Shown: positions 1 through 7,801 of the stretch, piece by piece
Position numbering within the stretch: position 1 is the stretch's first letter
Layout: each line of letters opens with the position of its first letter
Origin: an uncultured Acinetobacter sp.
GTDB taxonomy: Bacteria; Pseudomonadota; Gammaproteobacteria; Pseudomonadales; Moraxellaceae
NCBI GenBank assembly: GCA_900771065.1
Contig: CAAGMP010000151.1
Span: forward strand, 1-15,623
Length of the DNA stretch: 15,623 nt
Reading direction: 5' to 3'
Notes under the pieces: model-generated
What the model saw: only the letters and a program-made list of their open reading frames with translations
The model's database searches: none
What the model was told of the DNA's origin: nothing
Program-made: the position numbers and the translations under genes

Positions 1-70
1 AAAAAAAAATAAAACATGTTAGATAAAAAAAAAGTCATAAAAAAAAATAAGTATATAACCCAATCCAAGG
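1..70. other. Low-complexity contig end, probable sequence artefact
   Basis: These bases are dominated by runs of 8-9 A broken by short AT-rich pieces. They replace the conserved C-terminal codons of purH, which should continue uninterrupted here. The purH match fails exactly at position 70/71. The most economical reading is low-quality read tails assembled at a contig end; a real mutation or rearrangement is the alternative. Confidence 0.6.
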
Positions 71-1618
71 AAAGACCATTGCAATACCAGCTTCATCAGC
101 AGCAGCAATTGTTTCTTCATCACGCATAGAACCACCCGGTTGGATAATGCATTTGATACCTGCTTTAGCAGCGTTATCAATACCATCACGGAATGGGAAG
201 AATGCGTCAGATGCCATTACCGCACCTTCAACAACTAAACCAGCATGTTCAGCTTTGATCGCAGCAATACGAGCAGAGTTAACACGGCTCATTTGACCTG
301 CGCCTACACCAATGGTTTGACGGTTTTTAGCATAAACAATCGCGTTTGATTTAACGTATTTCGCCACTTTCCAAGCAAAGATCATGTCATCAATTTCTTG
401 TTCAGTTGGTGCGCGTTTAGTCACTACTTTAAGATCATCTTTAGTAATCATACCTAAGTCTTGATCTTGAACGAGTAAACCACCGTTTACACGCTTGTAG
501 TCCATTTGTGGAGCACGTTCGTCAATGGCTGGTAATTCGCCACATACAAGTACACGTACATTTTTCTTCGCACCTGTGACTTCTAATACGCCTTCAGCAA
601 CGCTTGGCGCAATAATTACTTCCACGAATTGACGGTCAACAATCGCTTGTGCAGTTTCAACGTCTAATTCACGGTTAAACGCAATAATACCGCCAAATGC
701 AGATTCAGGGTCAGTTGCATAAGCAAGATTATACGCTGCTTTAATACTGTCTAAAGATACTGCAACGCCACATGGATTTGCGTGTTTTACAATGACACAT
801 GCAGGTTTAGCGAATGATTTCACACATTCAAGTGCTGCATCTGTATCTGCAATATTGTTGTACGATAATTCTTTACCTTGTAACTGTTTAGCGGTTGAAA
901 CAGAAGCTTCAGTCGCTGTTGATTCTACATAGAAAGCAGCAGATTGATGCGGGTTTTCACCGTAACGTAAATCTTGTGCTTTGTTTAATTGCGTGTTGAA
1001 AGTACGAGCAAATTTATCTGCTTGACCTTCTTCTTTACCGACGCGTGCGCCTAGGTAAGATGCAATCATGCCATCATATTGTGCAGTATGTTCAAAGGCT
1101 TTAACTGCTAAATCAAAACGTGTTGCATAAGATAATGCACCATTTGTTTTAACTTCTTCAATCACAGTAGCATAGTCAGATGCGTTTACTACGATACCTA
1201 CAGATGCGTGGTTTTTCGCAGCAGCACGCACCATCGTTGGACCACCGATGTCGATGTTTTCAATCGCATCAGCCAATGAACAGTTCGGTTTAGCAACAGT
1301 GGCTGCAAATGGATATAAGTTCACAACAACTAAATCGATTGCATCGATGTTGTGCTCAGCCATCACAGCTTCGTCTAAGCCACGACGAGCTAAAATACCA
1401 CCATGAATTTTTGGATGAAGTGTTTTAACACGACCATCCATCATTTCAGGGAAACCTGTGTGCTCTGAAACTTCAACGACAGCCACATTGTTATCTTTTA
1501 ATAATTTATATGTCCCGCCAGTAGATAAGATTTCCACCCCAAGAGCAGCCAAATTTTGAGCGAACTCAACAATGCCAGTTTTATCGGAAACAGAGATTAA
1601 AGCGCGTTTAATAGTCAT
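35..1618 (-). CDS. purH: Bifunctional AICAR transformylase / IMP cyclohydrolase PurH (aberrant 3' end)
   Basis: PurH catalyses the last two steps of IMP synthesis: formylation of AICAR with 10-formyl-tetrahydrofolate, then ring closure, in the cytosol. The N-terminal cyclohydrolase (MGS-like) domain covers about residues 1-190, with the LISVSDKTG and STGGT phosphate-binding segments. The transformylase domain follows, with the catalytic Lys278-His279 pair in KHANPCG and the SDAFFPFRDG block near 470-479. The ATG at 1618 matches the usual family N-terminus. It lies downstream of fis, separated by a strong terminator, so it probably has its own promoter in 1619-1670. Odd point: after AMVF (residues 513-516) the family normally ends in a short tail like TGMRHFRH, but here 11 unrelated residues (PWIGLYTYFFL) run to a TGA in homopolymer-rich DNA. 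I think the genuine sequence stops near position 71 and the annotated 3' end is an assembly artefact. Identity is certain; the stop position is not. Confidence 0.95.
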   Translation of the reverse strand: MTIKRALISVSDKTGIVEFAQNLAALGVEILSTGGTYKLLKDNNVAVVEVSEHTGFPEMMDGRVKTLHPKIHGGILARRGLDEAVMAEHNIDAIDLVVVNLYPFAATVAKPNCSLADAIENIDIGGPTMVRAAAKNHASVGIVVNASDYATVIEEVKTNGALSYATRFDLAVKAFEHTAQYDGMIASYLGARVGKEEGQADKFARTFNTQLNKAQDLRYGENPHQSAAFYVESTATEASVSTAKQLQGKELSYNNIADTDAALECVKSFAKPACVIVKHANPCGVAVSLDSIKAAYNLAYATDPESAFGGIIAFNRELDVETAQAIVDRQFVEVIIAPSVAEGVLEVTGAKKNVRVLVCGELPAIDERAPQMDYKRVNGGLLVQDQDLGMITKDDLKVVTKRAPTEQEIDDMIFAWKVAKYVKSNAIVYAKNRQTIGVGAGQMSRVNSARIAAIKAEHAGLVVEGAVMASDAFFPFRDGIDNAAKAGIKCIIQPGGSMRDEETIAAADEAGIAMVFPWIGLYTYFFL

Positions 1619-1670
1619 GATATCGTCACAGTGATCAAGAATTAAATCAAATAGCTAAAAAGTAGCAGGT

Positions 1671-1700
1671 AAAAAAAATGCCTGCGGAAGCCGCAAGCAT
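1671..1700 (-). terminator. Rho-independent terminator of fis
   Basis: On the minus strand a 10-bp stem (one G-U pair) with a 3-nt CTT loop occupies 1678-1700 and is followed by a run of T (A run at 1671-1677 on the plus strand). It begins 9 nt after the fis stop, so it should end the fis transcript before purH. Confidence 0.85.
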
Positions 1701-1708
1701 TTTAACAT

Positions 1709-1978
1709 TTATTCACTCATTAAACCGTGAGCTTTTAACTTTTTACGTAAAGTACCACGGTTTAAGCCTAGAATCTCGGCAGCACGAGTTTGATTACCGC
1801 GCGTATATTCAAGAACAACAGATAAAAGAGGTTTCTCCATTTCTGCTAGCACCATGTCGTAAACTTGAGATGGTTGTTCGCCTTGAAGTTGAGAGAAATA
1901 ATGGCGAACTGCGCGATCTACGTGAATACGAAGAGCAACATCAGATTGTGCAGTAAAAATAGGAGATTTACTATTCAT
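1709..1978 (-). CDS. fis: DNA-binding protein Fis
   Basis: Fis is a nucleoid-associated homodimer that bends DNA and controls rRNA and growth-phase genes. The 89-residue product has the Fis core helix region (VYDMVLAEMEKPLLSVVLEYTRGN, seen here in pieces) and the diagnostic C-terminal helix-turn-helix, NQTRAAEILGLNRGTLRKKL at about residues 61-80. It is slightly shorter than the 98-residue Escherichia coli protein. I chose the ATG at 1978 (protein starts MNSKSPIF), preceded at about 10 nt by CGGA; a TTG at 1999 is in frame but lacks a better ribosome site. In many gammaproteobacteria fis follows dusB; here no dusB precedes it, and a 359-bp non-coding leader lies upstream. A terminator follows directly, so it is probably transcribed apart from purH. 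Confidence 0.95.
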   Translation of the reverse strand: MNSKSPIFTAQSDVALRIHVDRAVRHYFSQLQGEQPSQVYDMVLAEMEKPLLSVVLEYTRGNQTRAAEILGLNRGTLRKKLKAHGLMSE

Positions 1979-2337
1979 GCGAATTAATCCGAAAAACAAT
2001 GATCACTTGGGTATCGTGATGGTTAAATAATGGCTGTTACTGAAGTTCGTTTCAAATAAGAAACGACCAATCAAAAAAAACGAGAGTAGTAGCCTGCCAC
2101 AATTCTTTGTTTTGATCAAAAAACATTCGTAACAAGGGGTTAACAAATATTTTTTTGTCTAAATTTACATAAAAAAAGTACACGATACGCTATATTAAAA
2201 ATAAAGCATATTTTGTCATTAATTTTATTGTGAAATTTGCAAAGAGTTGTACAGCATAGCTTTGTGGCGCGTATCATACCATTGTATAAGAAAAAGTGAG
2301 CAAGAAAACTCCATTTTTTTACGATTTTTTTTCATAA
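1979..2337. other. 359-bp gene-free region upstream of fis
   Basis: I find no convincing ORF, RNA gene or gene remnant here. It probably holds the fis promoter and leader. Candidate minus-strand elements are ATGACA (2214-2219), a 16-nt spacer and TAATAT (2192-2197); and a TATGAT preceded by TGG near 2273-2278. A 7-bp inverted repeat (TCGTTTC/GAAACGA, 6-nt loop) spans 2047-2066, and a 12-bp palindrome (TTTTGATCAAAA) lies at 2110-2121. None of these is strong enough to call an operator. The gap occupies the place where dusB sits in related genomes. Confidence 0.5.
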
Positions 2338-3180
2338 TTAGGGCTTGACTATTTCTATTTGATATTCATCAAATTGTTTTTGACTCAATGGAACGATAAT
2401 TTGCCATGATAAAGGCTGATTGGGTGAAATACTTTGTATTGTTTTATGTTCGAAGTTGACATAATTTAAGGGTAAATATGTTTGAGAAAAAACCTCTTTT
2501 TTATTGTTTAAAAGTCTAAGTCGAAGATGAGGTAATGCCAAATCTTGTGTACTTTGATTGAAAATTTGCCCTGAAATTCGACTTTTTTGTCTTGATTGAG
2601 CTTGTATAGACACGTGTTCAACAATTAAAAATTGAAACCCTAAAATATGATTTGGGCAACTCACAAAACTACATACAGTTTGAATCGGTTGAGCCAACCA
2701 CGGTAAATTTGCGCCAACGCGTGCATTTGAAATAAGAATTTGTAAAGTTAAAAAAATCAATAAGACTAAATTTAAAACACCCCAAAACAAATAATGACTA
2801 GAACTATAATTATTTTGTTTTTTCTCATGTTGATCGGACAAATTTAAGTTTGGTTTTGGATAAATTAAATCAATTTCAGTTTGTTTTAAACTATTTAAAT
2901 ACGTGTACAAATCAATATTGGAATGCTGGGCTTTTTGATTATATAAATTGGAAATATGCGCAGGGGTATTGAGCGATGCATTTTTAAATAAATGATTTAA
3001 ATTAATATTATTTTTTTTACTTTCAGGTTCAACTTCATATTGAACTAAATAAGTTAAGGCATTGAAAGTACAACCACATTTTGGGCAGCAAACCATGCCT
3101 TGAGCCAGTGACAATTGGATCAATGAAACATGATAAAAAGTCAGACACTGTGGGCATTGGGTTTGCTTATTTTCACTCAT
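2338..3180 (-). CDS. Zinc-ribbon, single-pass membrane protein with C-terminal DUF3426 domain
   Basis: Function is unknown. The 280-residue product starts with a zinc-ribbon of the MJ0042 type: Cys9-Pro-Gln-Cys12 and Cys32-Pro-Lys-Cys35, with extra cysteines at 31 and 37. An Asn/Lys-rich linker follows, then one hydrophobic membrane segment at about residues 130-150 (FWGVLNLVLLIFLTLQILI), and a C-terminal part that matches my memory of DUF3426 (about 160-280), probably outside the membrane. The ATG at 3180 (MSENKQTQCP) is chosen because the zinc knuckle then lies at the N-terminus as in the family. This start is 2 nt from the prmA stop with no clear ribosome site of its own, so translation is probably coupled to prmA. 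An upstream in-frame start would overlap prmA. Confidence 0.85.
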   Translation of the reverse strand: MSENKQTQCPQCLTFYHVSLIQLSLAQGMVCCPKCGCTFNALTYLVQYEVEPESKKNNINLNHLFKNASLNTPAHISNLYNQKAQHSNIDLYTYLNSLKQTEIDLIYPKPNLNLSDQHEKKQNNYSSSHYLFWGVLNLVLLIFLTLQILISNARVGANLPWLAQPIQTVCSFVSCPNHILGFQFLIVEHVSIQAQSRQKSRISGQIFNQSTQDLALPHLRLRLLNNKKEVFSQTYLPLNYVNFEHKTIQSISPNQPLSWQIIVPLSQKQFDEYQIEIVKP

Positions 3181-3182
3181 GT

Positions 3183-4085
3183 TTAAATCGCGTGGCGTTT
3201 TCCTGAAACACGACACCAATATTCATCATGTTTAGTCACATCTAAAACATCAAAGAATTCAGAATATACTTGTACAATATCATCAACTTGTTCGTTGATA
3301 ATACCTGCAAGTGCAAATTCACCTTCTGCTTTAATTAATGTTGAAAATTGCGGTGCAAGCATCATTAATGGACCAGCTAAAATATTGGCAACAAAAACAT
3401 CACATTTTTGATTAATAAAAATTTCGTTAAATTCTTCAGGTAAGCCGACAAATAAACGATCAGCAACGCCGTTTAATTCTGCATTTTGTTGGGTTGCAAG
3501 GACGGCTTGAGGGTCAATGTCAGTTGCATAGACTTTTTTCGCACCTAATAATAATGCTGCAACGCCCAAAATACCTGAACCACAACCATAGTCGATGACA
3601 ATTTTATCTTTCAGATCGGTTTGACCTAACCATTGTAAACATAAAAAAGTAGAAGCATGATTGCCTGTGCCAAAAGCTAAACCGGGATCAAGTTTAATGT
3701 TGATTGCTTCTGGTTCAGGTGCTTGCATCCACTCGGGTACAATCCAAAAATTTTCAGCAATTTGAATAGGTTCATACGCATCCATCCACGTACGTTCCCA
3801 AGCTTGATCTTCAATAAATTCGTATTTTAAGGGTGCATTCGGTAATTCTAAACGAATAAATTGTTCTAATGCGTGGACATCAATTTCTTCATTTTCTTCT
3901 TGAGCATAAATGCCTGTGACAATCACTTTATTCCAAAGTGGTGTTTCACCCGGTAAAGGTTCAAGTAAATCTTGATTTTCAGCGTCATCTAAAGTCACAC
4001 TCACAGCACCTAAAGAGCTCAATAGTGTTTCGGTAAAATCGACTTGTGCTTGATCGACGGTAATATGAATTTGTAACCAGTTCAC
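3183..4085 (-). CDS. prmA: Ribosomal protein L11 methyltransferase PrmA
   Basis: PrmA trimethylates several amino groups of ribosomal protein L11 using S-adenosylmethionine. The 300-residue product has an N-terminal substrate-recognition domain (about 1-100) starting NWLQIHITV. A linker bearing LDPGLAFGTGNHAST (132-146) leads to a Rossmann methyltransferase domain with DYGCGSGILG (165-174) and ANILAGPL (233-240), which supplies the NPPF-like active-site region. The start is GTG at 4085; an AGG 8 nt upstream is a weak ribosome site, and no ATG fits the family start better. It is the first gene of a two-gene unit with the zinc-ribbon membrane protein. Length is normal for the family (about 293-300). 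Confidence 0.95.
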   Translation of the reverse strand: MNWLQIHITVDQAQVDFTETLLSSLGAVSVTLDDAENQDLLEPLPGETPLWNKVIVTGIYAQEENEEIDVHALEQFIRLELPNAPLKYEFIEDQAWERTWMDAYEPIQIAENFWIVPEWMQAPEPEAINIKLDPGLAFGTGNHASTFLCLQWLGQTDLKDKIVIDYGCGSGILGVAALLLGAKKVYATDIDPQAVLATQQNAELNGVADRLFVGLPEEFNEIFINQKCDVFVANILAGPLMMLAPQFSTLIKAEGEFALAGIINEQVDDIVQVYSEFFDVLDVTKHDEYWCRVSGKRHAI

Positions 4086-4121
4086 GCAGATAACCTAATT
4101 CGTTTGCTTGCAATAAAGGTT

Positions 4122-4127
4122 ATTGTA
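4122..4127 (-). promoter_or_regulatory. Possible prmA -10 element
   Basis: TACAAT on the minus strand lies about 37 nt upstream of the prmA GTG, after the fpr terminator. No well-spaced -35 hexamer is visible, so this is a weak call. Confidence 0.3.
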
Positions 4128-4149
4128 GCTGATCTAAAGTACAATGCGT

Positions 4150-4173
4150 AAAAAACCGAGTTGAAAAACTCGG
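4150..4173 (-). terminator. Terminator of fpr, 7-bp perfect stem
   Basis: A perfect 7-bp stem (CCGAGTT/AACTCGG) with a GAAA-type tetraloop at 4156-4173 is followed on the minus strand by six T (A run at 4150-4155). It lies 20 nt beyond the fpr stop and isolates fpr from prmA. Confidence 0.85.
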
Positions 4174-4192
4174 CTTTTATTGCTCAATCTAA

Positions 4193-4972
4193 TTATTTTT
4201 CGACGAAAGCACGTTCAATTACATAATCACCGAGAACACCCATCTTAGGCGATTCTTTTAAACCATGTTGATCAAGAAGTGCTGCAACGTCATCTAAAAA
4301 TGCAGGGCTACCGCAAAGCATTGCACGGTCTGTTTCAGGGTTAAAACGTGGTAAACCTACTTTTTCAAACAATTCACCTGTTTCAATTGCAGTAGTAACA
4401 CGACCACGGTTTGGGTATTCTTCGCGTGTTACAGTTGGGTAATAAACTAATTTTTCTTGAATGCCTAATTCTTGGAAAAATTCATTGTTTGGTAATTCAT
4501 CTAAAATTAAATCTTGATAAGCCAATTCAGAAATAAAACGTGTACCGTGAACTACAATCACTTTTTCAAAACGATCATATGTTTCAGGATCACGAATAAT
4601 TGAAAGGAATGGCGCTAAACCTGTACCTGATGACAATAAATACAAGTTTTTACCTGGATTAAGATCGTCAATCACCAAAGTTCCTGTTGGTTTTTTAGAA
4701 ACTAAAATTTCATCGCCAACTTGTACTTTTTGTAAAATTGAAGTTAAAGGACCGTTTGGCACTTTAATTGAGAAAAACTCGAGTTCTTCTTCGTAGTTTG
4801 CACTGGCAATAGAATAAGCACGCATTAATGGCTTGCCATTTACTTCAAGACCAATCATCACAAATTGACCATTTTTAAAACGCAACGTGCTATCACGTGT
4901 TGTTTTAAAACTAAATAAGGTGTCATTCCAGTGGTGTACGTGAGTAATCTTTTCGACGTTGAAAGCAGCCAT
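4193..4972 (-). CDS. fpr: Ferredoxin--NADP(+) reductase
   Basis: This FAD enzyme moves electrons between NADPH and ferredoxin or flavodoxin and helps in redox stress and Fe-S or haem chemistry. The 259-residue product has the FAD-binding RAYS motif (51-54) in the N-terminal barrel, the SSGTGLAPF nicotinamide and pyrophosphate loop (about 114-122), MLCGSP before the last helix, and a C-terminus ending AFVEK as in bacterial subclass I Fpr. The ATG at 4972 is preferred over an in-frame TTG at 4984 because TTGAGA, overlapping that TTG, makes a plausible ribosome site for the ATG. The gene is monocistronic: it has a terminator after it and a divergent neighbour, trmO, before it. Confidence 0.93.
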   Translation of the reverse strand: MAAFNVEKITHVHHWNDTLFSFKTTRDSTLRFKNGQFVMIGLEVNGKPLMRAYSIASANYEEELEFFSIKVPNGPLTSILQKVQVGDEILVSKKPTGTLVIDDLNPGKNLYLLSSGTGLAPFLSIIRDPETYDRFEKVIVVHGTRFISELAYQDLILDELPNNEFFQELGIQEKLVYYPTVTREEYPNRGRVTTAIETGELFEKVGLPRFNPETDRAMLCGSPAFLDDVAALLDQHGLKESPKMGVLGDYVIERAFVEK

Positions 4973-4994
4973 GAAAGGTCTCAATAATTATCAA

Positions 4995-5023
4995 ATTAGA
5001 ACAGGCTCCTATTCTAATCTAAA
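4995..5023 (-). promoter_or_regulatory. Candidate fpr promoter with embedded dyad
   Basis: On the minus strand TTTAGA (5018-5023), a 17-nt spacer, and TCTAAT (4995-5000) preceded by TGT (extended -10) would give a leader of about 15 nt to the fpr ATG. A perfect 7-bp inverted repeat (ATTAGAA/TTCTAAT, 10-nt loop) spans 4995-5018, covering the -10 and most of the spacer, a position suited to an operator. The regulator is unknown; in other bacteria fpr is redox-controlled. Confidence 0.4.
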
Positions 5024-5073
5024 ATCATTCTCGATAAACTGAATATATTTAATTGAGCTTATCAGAAAAAGTG

Positions 5074-5784
5074 ATGATGAACGCCGTAAAATTGCCAATA
5101 ATTGGTTATATGTGTTCGCCTTATCAAGAAAAATTTGGCATTCCACGTCAACCAAATTTAGTCAAAGTCGAATCTTATATTGAAATGCAAGCGCCGTATA
5201 ACAATATGCAGGCATTTGAAGGCATTGATCAATTTAGTCATTTATGGCTTATTTGGCAGTTTCATGAAAATAAAACCAAAGATGAAATTTTTCGTCCGCA
5301 AGTGCGTCCACCGCGTTTAGGTGGTAATCAAAAAATAGGTGTATTTGCAACGCGTAGTATGTATCGTCCAGCACCAATTGGTTTGTCTGTGGTGCAACTC
5401 AACCGAGTAGAAAAAAAAGGGCAGTCTTTACGTGTTTATGTTTATGGTAGTGATTTATTGGATCAAACGCCTATTTTGGATATTAAGCCGTATATTCACT
5501 ACTCAGATTCGATTGTCGATGCGCAAAGTGCTTATGCACAAGTTGAACCGACTCGAAAATCAGTTATTTGGTCTGCATTGGCGATACAACAACAGCAACA
5601 TTTTTTAGCCAATGGCAGTTTGAATATGCAGCAAATTGCAGAGTTAGAACAAATTTTATCTCTTGATCCACGACCTGCTTATCAAAATGATCATTTACGT
5701 GAATACGGCTTACGTTTTGCCAATTTTAACATTAAATTTCAAGTGAATGAGGTCATCACGATTCATCAAATTGAGCCATTTTAG
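5074..5784 (+). CDS. trmO: tRNA (N6-threonylcarbamoyladenosine(37)-N6)-methyltransferase TrmO
   Basis: TrmO (old names TsaA, YaeB) methylates N6-threonylcarbamoyladenosine at position 37 of ANN-decoding tRNAs with S-adenosylmethionine. The product (236 residues from the ATG at 5074) has the N-terminal IGYMCSPYQEKFGIPRQP opening, FSHLWLIWQFHEN, and the two family signatures RPPRLGGN and GVFATRSMYRPAPIGLS that form the barrel's cofactor site. The C-terminal DPRPAY segment is also typical. The start is uncertain: TTG at 5053, GTG at 5071 and ATGs at 5074 and 5077 are all in frame, and no strong ribosome site decides. I chose 5074 from the usual family N-terminus. It is divergent from fpr and 42 nt upstream of the secretion ATPase gene, possibly co-transcribed with it. 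Confidence 0.9.
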   Translation: MMNAVKLPIIGYMCSPYQEKFGIPRQPNLVKVESYIEMQAPYNNMQAFEGIDQFSHLWLIWQFHENKTKDEIFRPQVRPPRLGGNQKIGVFATRSMYRPAPIGLSVVQLNRVEKKGQSLRVYVYGSDLLDQTPILDIKPYIHYSDSIVDAQSAYAQVEPTRKSVIWSALAIQQQQHFLANGSLNMQQIAELEQILSLDPRPAYQNDHLREYGLRFANFNIKFQVNEVITIHQIEPF

Positions 5785-5826
5785 TGGTTTTTTTGTTATA
5801 GTGATGCAGATATTTGGGGCAAAATC

Positions 5827-7581
5827 ATGAAGTTTAATTTTAGTGTGGATGCGGCTTGGTGCTTAGACCAACTCCTTAAAGATGGTCGTATTACAGAAAA
5901 AGAAAAAAATTTAATTCAAACGACCTATCGCCAACGTGACCAAATCAAATGGCACGCTTTACAATGGATTGCACATTTTAATTTAACCGACCAATTGCAT
6001 CCGTCAGCTAAACTAACTTTAACGCGTTTATGTTCTTGGTTGGCACAAAAAAGTAATTTGACTTTTTATGTGATTGATCCATTAAAAGCCGATGTTCCTG
6101 CTTTAACTGCGATTATGTCACCAGAATTTGCATTGCGTAACCAAATTTTAGCGGTTGAAATTACTCAAGATGAAGTTTGGATTGGTTCAGATCAACCCTT
6201 TAAAACCGATTGGATTGAAAACTTACAACAAAGCGTTGCACCGAAAAAAATTAAGCATGTTTTTATTAATCCTGAACAATTACAGCGTTATTTAGTTGAA
6301 TTTTATCAAGTTAGTCGGGCAGTCAGTGGCTCACAAAAAGCATCTTACGGTCAGGAAAACAAAGGGGTTGAAGCGTTATTACAATTAGGTGATAACCAAA
6401 ATCCAGATGCCAATGATCAGCATATTGTTAAATTAGTTGATTGGGTTTTGCAGTTTGCCTTTGAACAATCGGCAAGTGATATTCATTTAGAACCACGCAA
6501 AGAAACAGGTAAAGTTCGACTACGTATTGATGGTGTGTTGCATACGGTTTATAAAATGCCTGCCAATACTTTAAATGCAGTAATTTCTCGCATTAAAATT
6601 TTAGGTCGCATGAATGTTGCTGAAAAACGTAAACCACAAGATGGACGCTTAAAAACACGTACACCCAAGGGGCGTGAAACTGAATTGCGTTTGGCAACCT
6701 TGCCAACTGCTTTTGGTGAAAAAATGGTGATGCGTATTTTTGATCCTGAAGTATTGGTGCGTAGTTTTGAACAATTGGGTTTTGAAGGGAAATTTTTAAA
6801 AAATTGGCAGCAATTGACGAGTCATAGTCATGGCATTATTTTAGTCACAGGGCCAACAGGTTCAGGTAAAACCACTACTTTATATTCGACGTTAAAACAA
6901 TTAGCCACAGACCAAGTCAATGTCTGTACTATCGAAGATCCAATTGAAATGCTTGAACCGAGTTTTAACCAAATGCAGGTTAATAATGCAATTGAACTTG
7001 GTTTTGCAGATGGAATTCGTGCATTAATGCGTCAAGATCCCGATATTATTATGGTCGGGGAAATTCGAGATCAAGATACTGCAAATATGGCAATTCAAGC
7101 TGCCTTAACAGGACATTTGGTTTTATCGACTTTGCATACCAATGATGCTCCATCAAGTTTGACTCGTTTACACGATTTAGGCGTACAGCCTTTTTTAAGT
7201 GCAGCGACCATTTTAGGTATTTTGGCACAGCGTTTAGTGCGTACATTATGTGTCGATTGTAAACAAGAAACTTTTATTAATGATTTGGAATGGAAGCATT
7301 TAACCCAAGGTTTTCAAATTGCTAAACCTGATTTTGTTTTTAAACCAATTGGTTGTGAAGCGTGCCGACATACAGGATATAAAGGTCGTATCGGAATTTA
7401 TGAATTTATGCCATTAAGTTTAGAAATGAAACAGAAAATTGGTCAAAATGCCACATTAGACGTTTTGAGTGAACAAGCACGCAAAGAGGGAATTGAGCCA
7501 TTACGTATTGCAGGAGCGCGTAAAGTGTTAGCAGGATTAACCACTTTAGATGAAGTTTTACGTGTTGTGCCGTTAAATTGA
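5827..7581 (+). CDS. Orphan GspE/PulE-family secretion ATPase
   Basis: A hexameric cytoplasmic ATPase of the type II secretion / type IV pilus class. The 584-residue product has a poorly conserved N-terminal region (about 1-160), then the N2-type SDIHLEP segment (217-223). The ATPase core carries Walker A GPTGSGKTT (342-350), the Asp box TIEDPIE (368-374), the Walker B region PDIIMVGEIRD (405-415) and the His box STLHTNDA (434-441). A tetracysteine zinc site follows (Cys475/478 and Cys510/513), as in GspE and PilB. The ATG at 5827 has a GGGG ribosome site at good spacing. No pilin, inner-membrane GspF/PilC, secretin or prepilin peptidase gene is nearby, so sequence alone does not say which machine it powers. 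Acinetobacter type II secretion genes are known to be scattered, and GspE of that system is my first guess. All catalytic motifs are intact. Confidence 0.9.
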   Translation: MKFNFSVDAAWCLDQLLKDGRITEKEKNLIQTTYRQRDQIKWHALQWIAHFNLTDQLHPSAKLTLTRLCSWLAQKSNLTFYVIDPLKADVPALTAIMSPEFALRNQILAVEITQDEVWIGSDQPFKTDWIENLQQSVAPKKIKHVFINPEQLQRYLVEFYQVSRAVSGSQKASYGQENKGVEALLQLGDNQNPDANDQHIVKLVDWVLQFAFEQSASDIHLEPRKETGKVRLRIDGVLHTVYKMPANTLNAVISRIKILGRMNVAEKRKPQDGRLKTRTPKGRETELRLATLPTAFGEKMVMRIFDPEVLVRSFEQLGFEGKFLKNWQQLTSHSHGIILVTGPTGSGKTTTLYSTLKQLATDQVNVCTIEDPIEMLEPSFNQMQVNNAIELGFADGIRALMRQDPDIIMVGEIRDQDTANMAIQAALTGHLVLSTLHTNDAPSSLTRLHDLGVQPFLSAATILGILAQRLVRTLCVDCKQETFINDLEWKHLTQGFQIAKPDFVFKPIGCEACRHTGYKGRIGIYEFMPLSLEMKQKIGQNATLDVLSEQARKEGIEPLRIAGARKVLAGLTTLDEVLRVVPLN

Positions 7582-7591
7582 CATAAGATAA

Positions 7592-7626
7592 AAGCAATAT
7601 AAATGAATTTATATTGCTTGATTTTT
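7592..7626 (+). terminator. Terminator of the secretion ATPase gene (13-bp perfect stem)
   Basis: A perfect 13-bp inverted repeat (arms 7592-7604 and 7607-7619, 2-nt centre GA) begins 10 nt after the ATPase stop and is followed by GATTTTTATT. The stem is AT-rich but long. It lies 8 nt beyond the facing hemP stop, so it may serve both strands. Confidence 0.75.
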
Positions 7627-7633
7627 ATTGTAA

Positions 7634-7801
7634 TTATTTAGTTAAAATGAGCCGATTGTTGCGAGTTAGACGTAAACGATACTCTTCACCTGCATGGACA
7701 ATTCGAATTTCACGACCTAGCGCAAATAAATTGTTTGAATGTAACATGGGTAATGATGGGGTTGATTCTTGGCGTGAAAATAGCTTGAAAGAGGCATTCA
7801 T
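7634..7801 (-). CDS. hemP: Haemin uptake protein HemP (55 aa)
   Basis: A small cytosolic protein of the HemP/HmuP family, linked to haem uptake and, in some bacteria, to activation of the haem receptor gene. I translated it from the minus strand: it starts MNASFKLFSR, continues through LFALGREIRIVHAGEEYRLR (residues 25-44) and ends LTRNNRLILTK. The pattern of an acidic/hydrophobic strand, a G-E-x-Y-R-L-R-L-T-R core and a terminal LILTK is diagnostic for the family, and about 55-65 residues is the normal size. The ATG at 7801 has GGAG 9 nt upstream. A Fur box and a well-formed promoter sit directly upstream. Haem transport genes are usually beside it, but none is in this window. A plus-strand open frame covering the same bases (7614-7808) has no family match and is its shadow. 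Confidence 0.88.
   Translation of the reverse strand: MNASFKLFSRQESTPSLPMLHSNNLFALGREIRIVHAGEEYRLRLTRNNRLILTK

Noticed and set aside
1625..1633. Palindrome TCACAGTGA just before purH as a PurR-like operator
   Set aside because: It is only 9 bp and does not match the PurR consensus; no supporting second half-site was seen.
1678..1956. Plus-strand open frame of 92 codons
   Set aside because: It is fully antisense to fis and its terminator, and the product has no recognisable family. fis is certain on the other strand.
2101..2124. Palindrome TTTTGATCAAAA as a regulator site in the fis leader
   Set aside because: A single short AT-rich palindrome in AT-rich DNA is expected by chance; no repeat or known operator matches.
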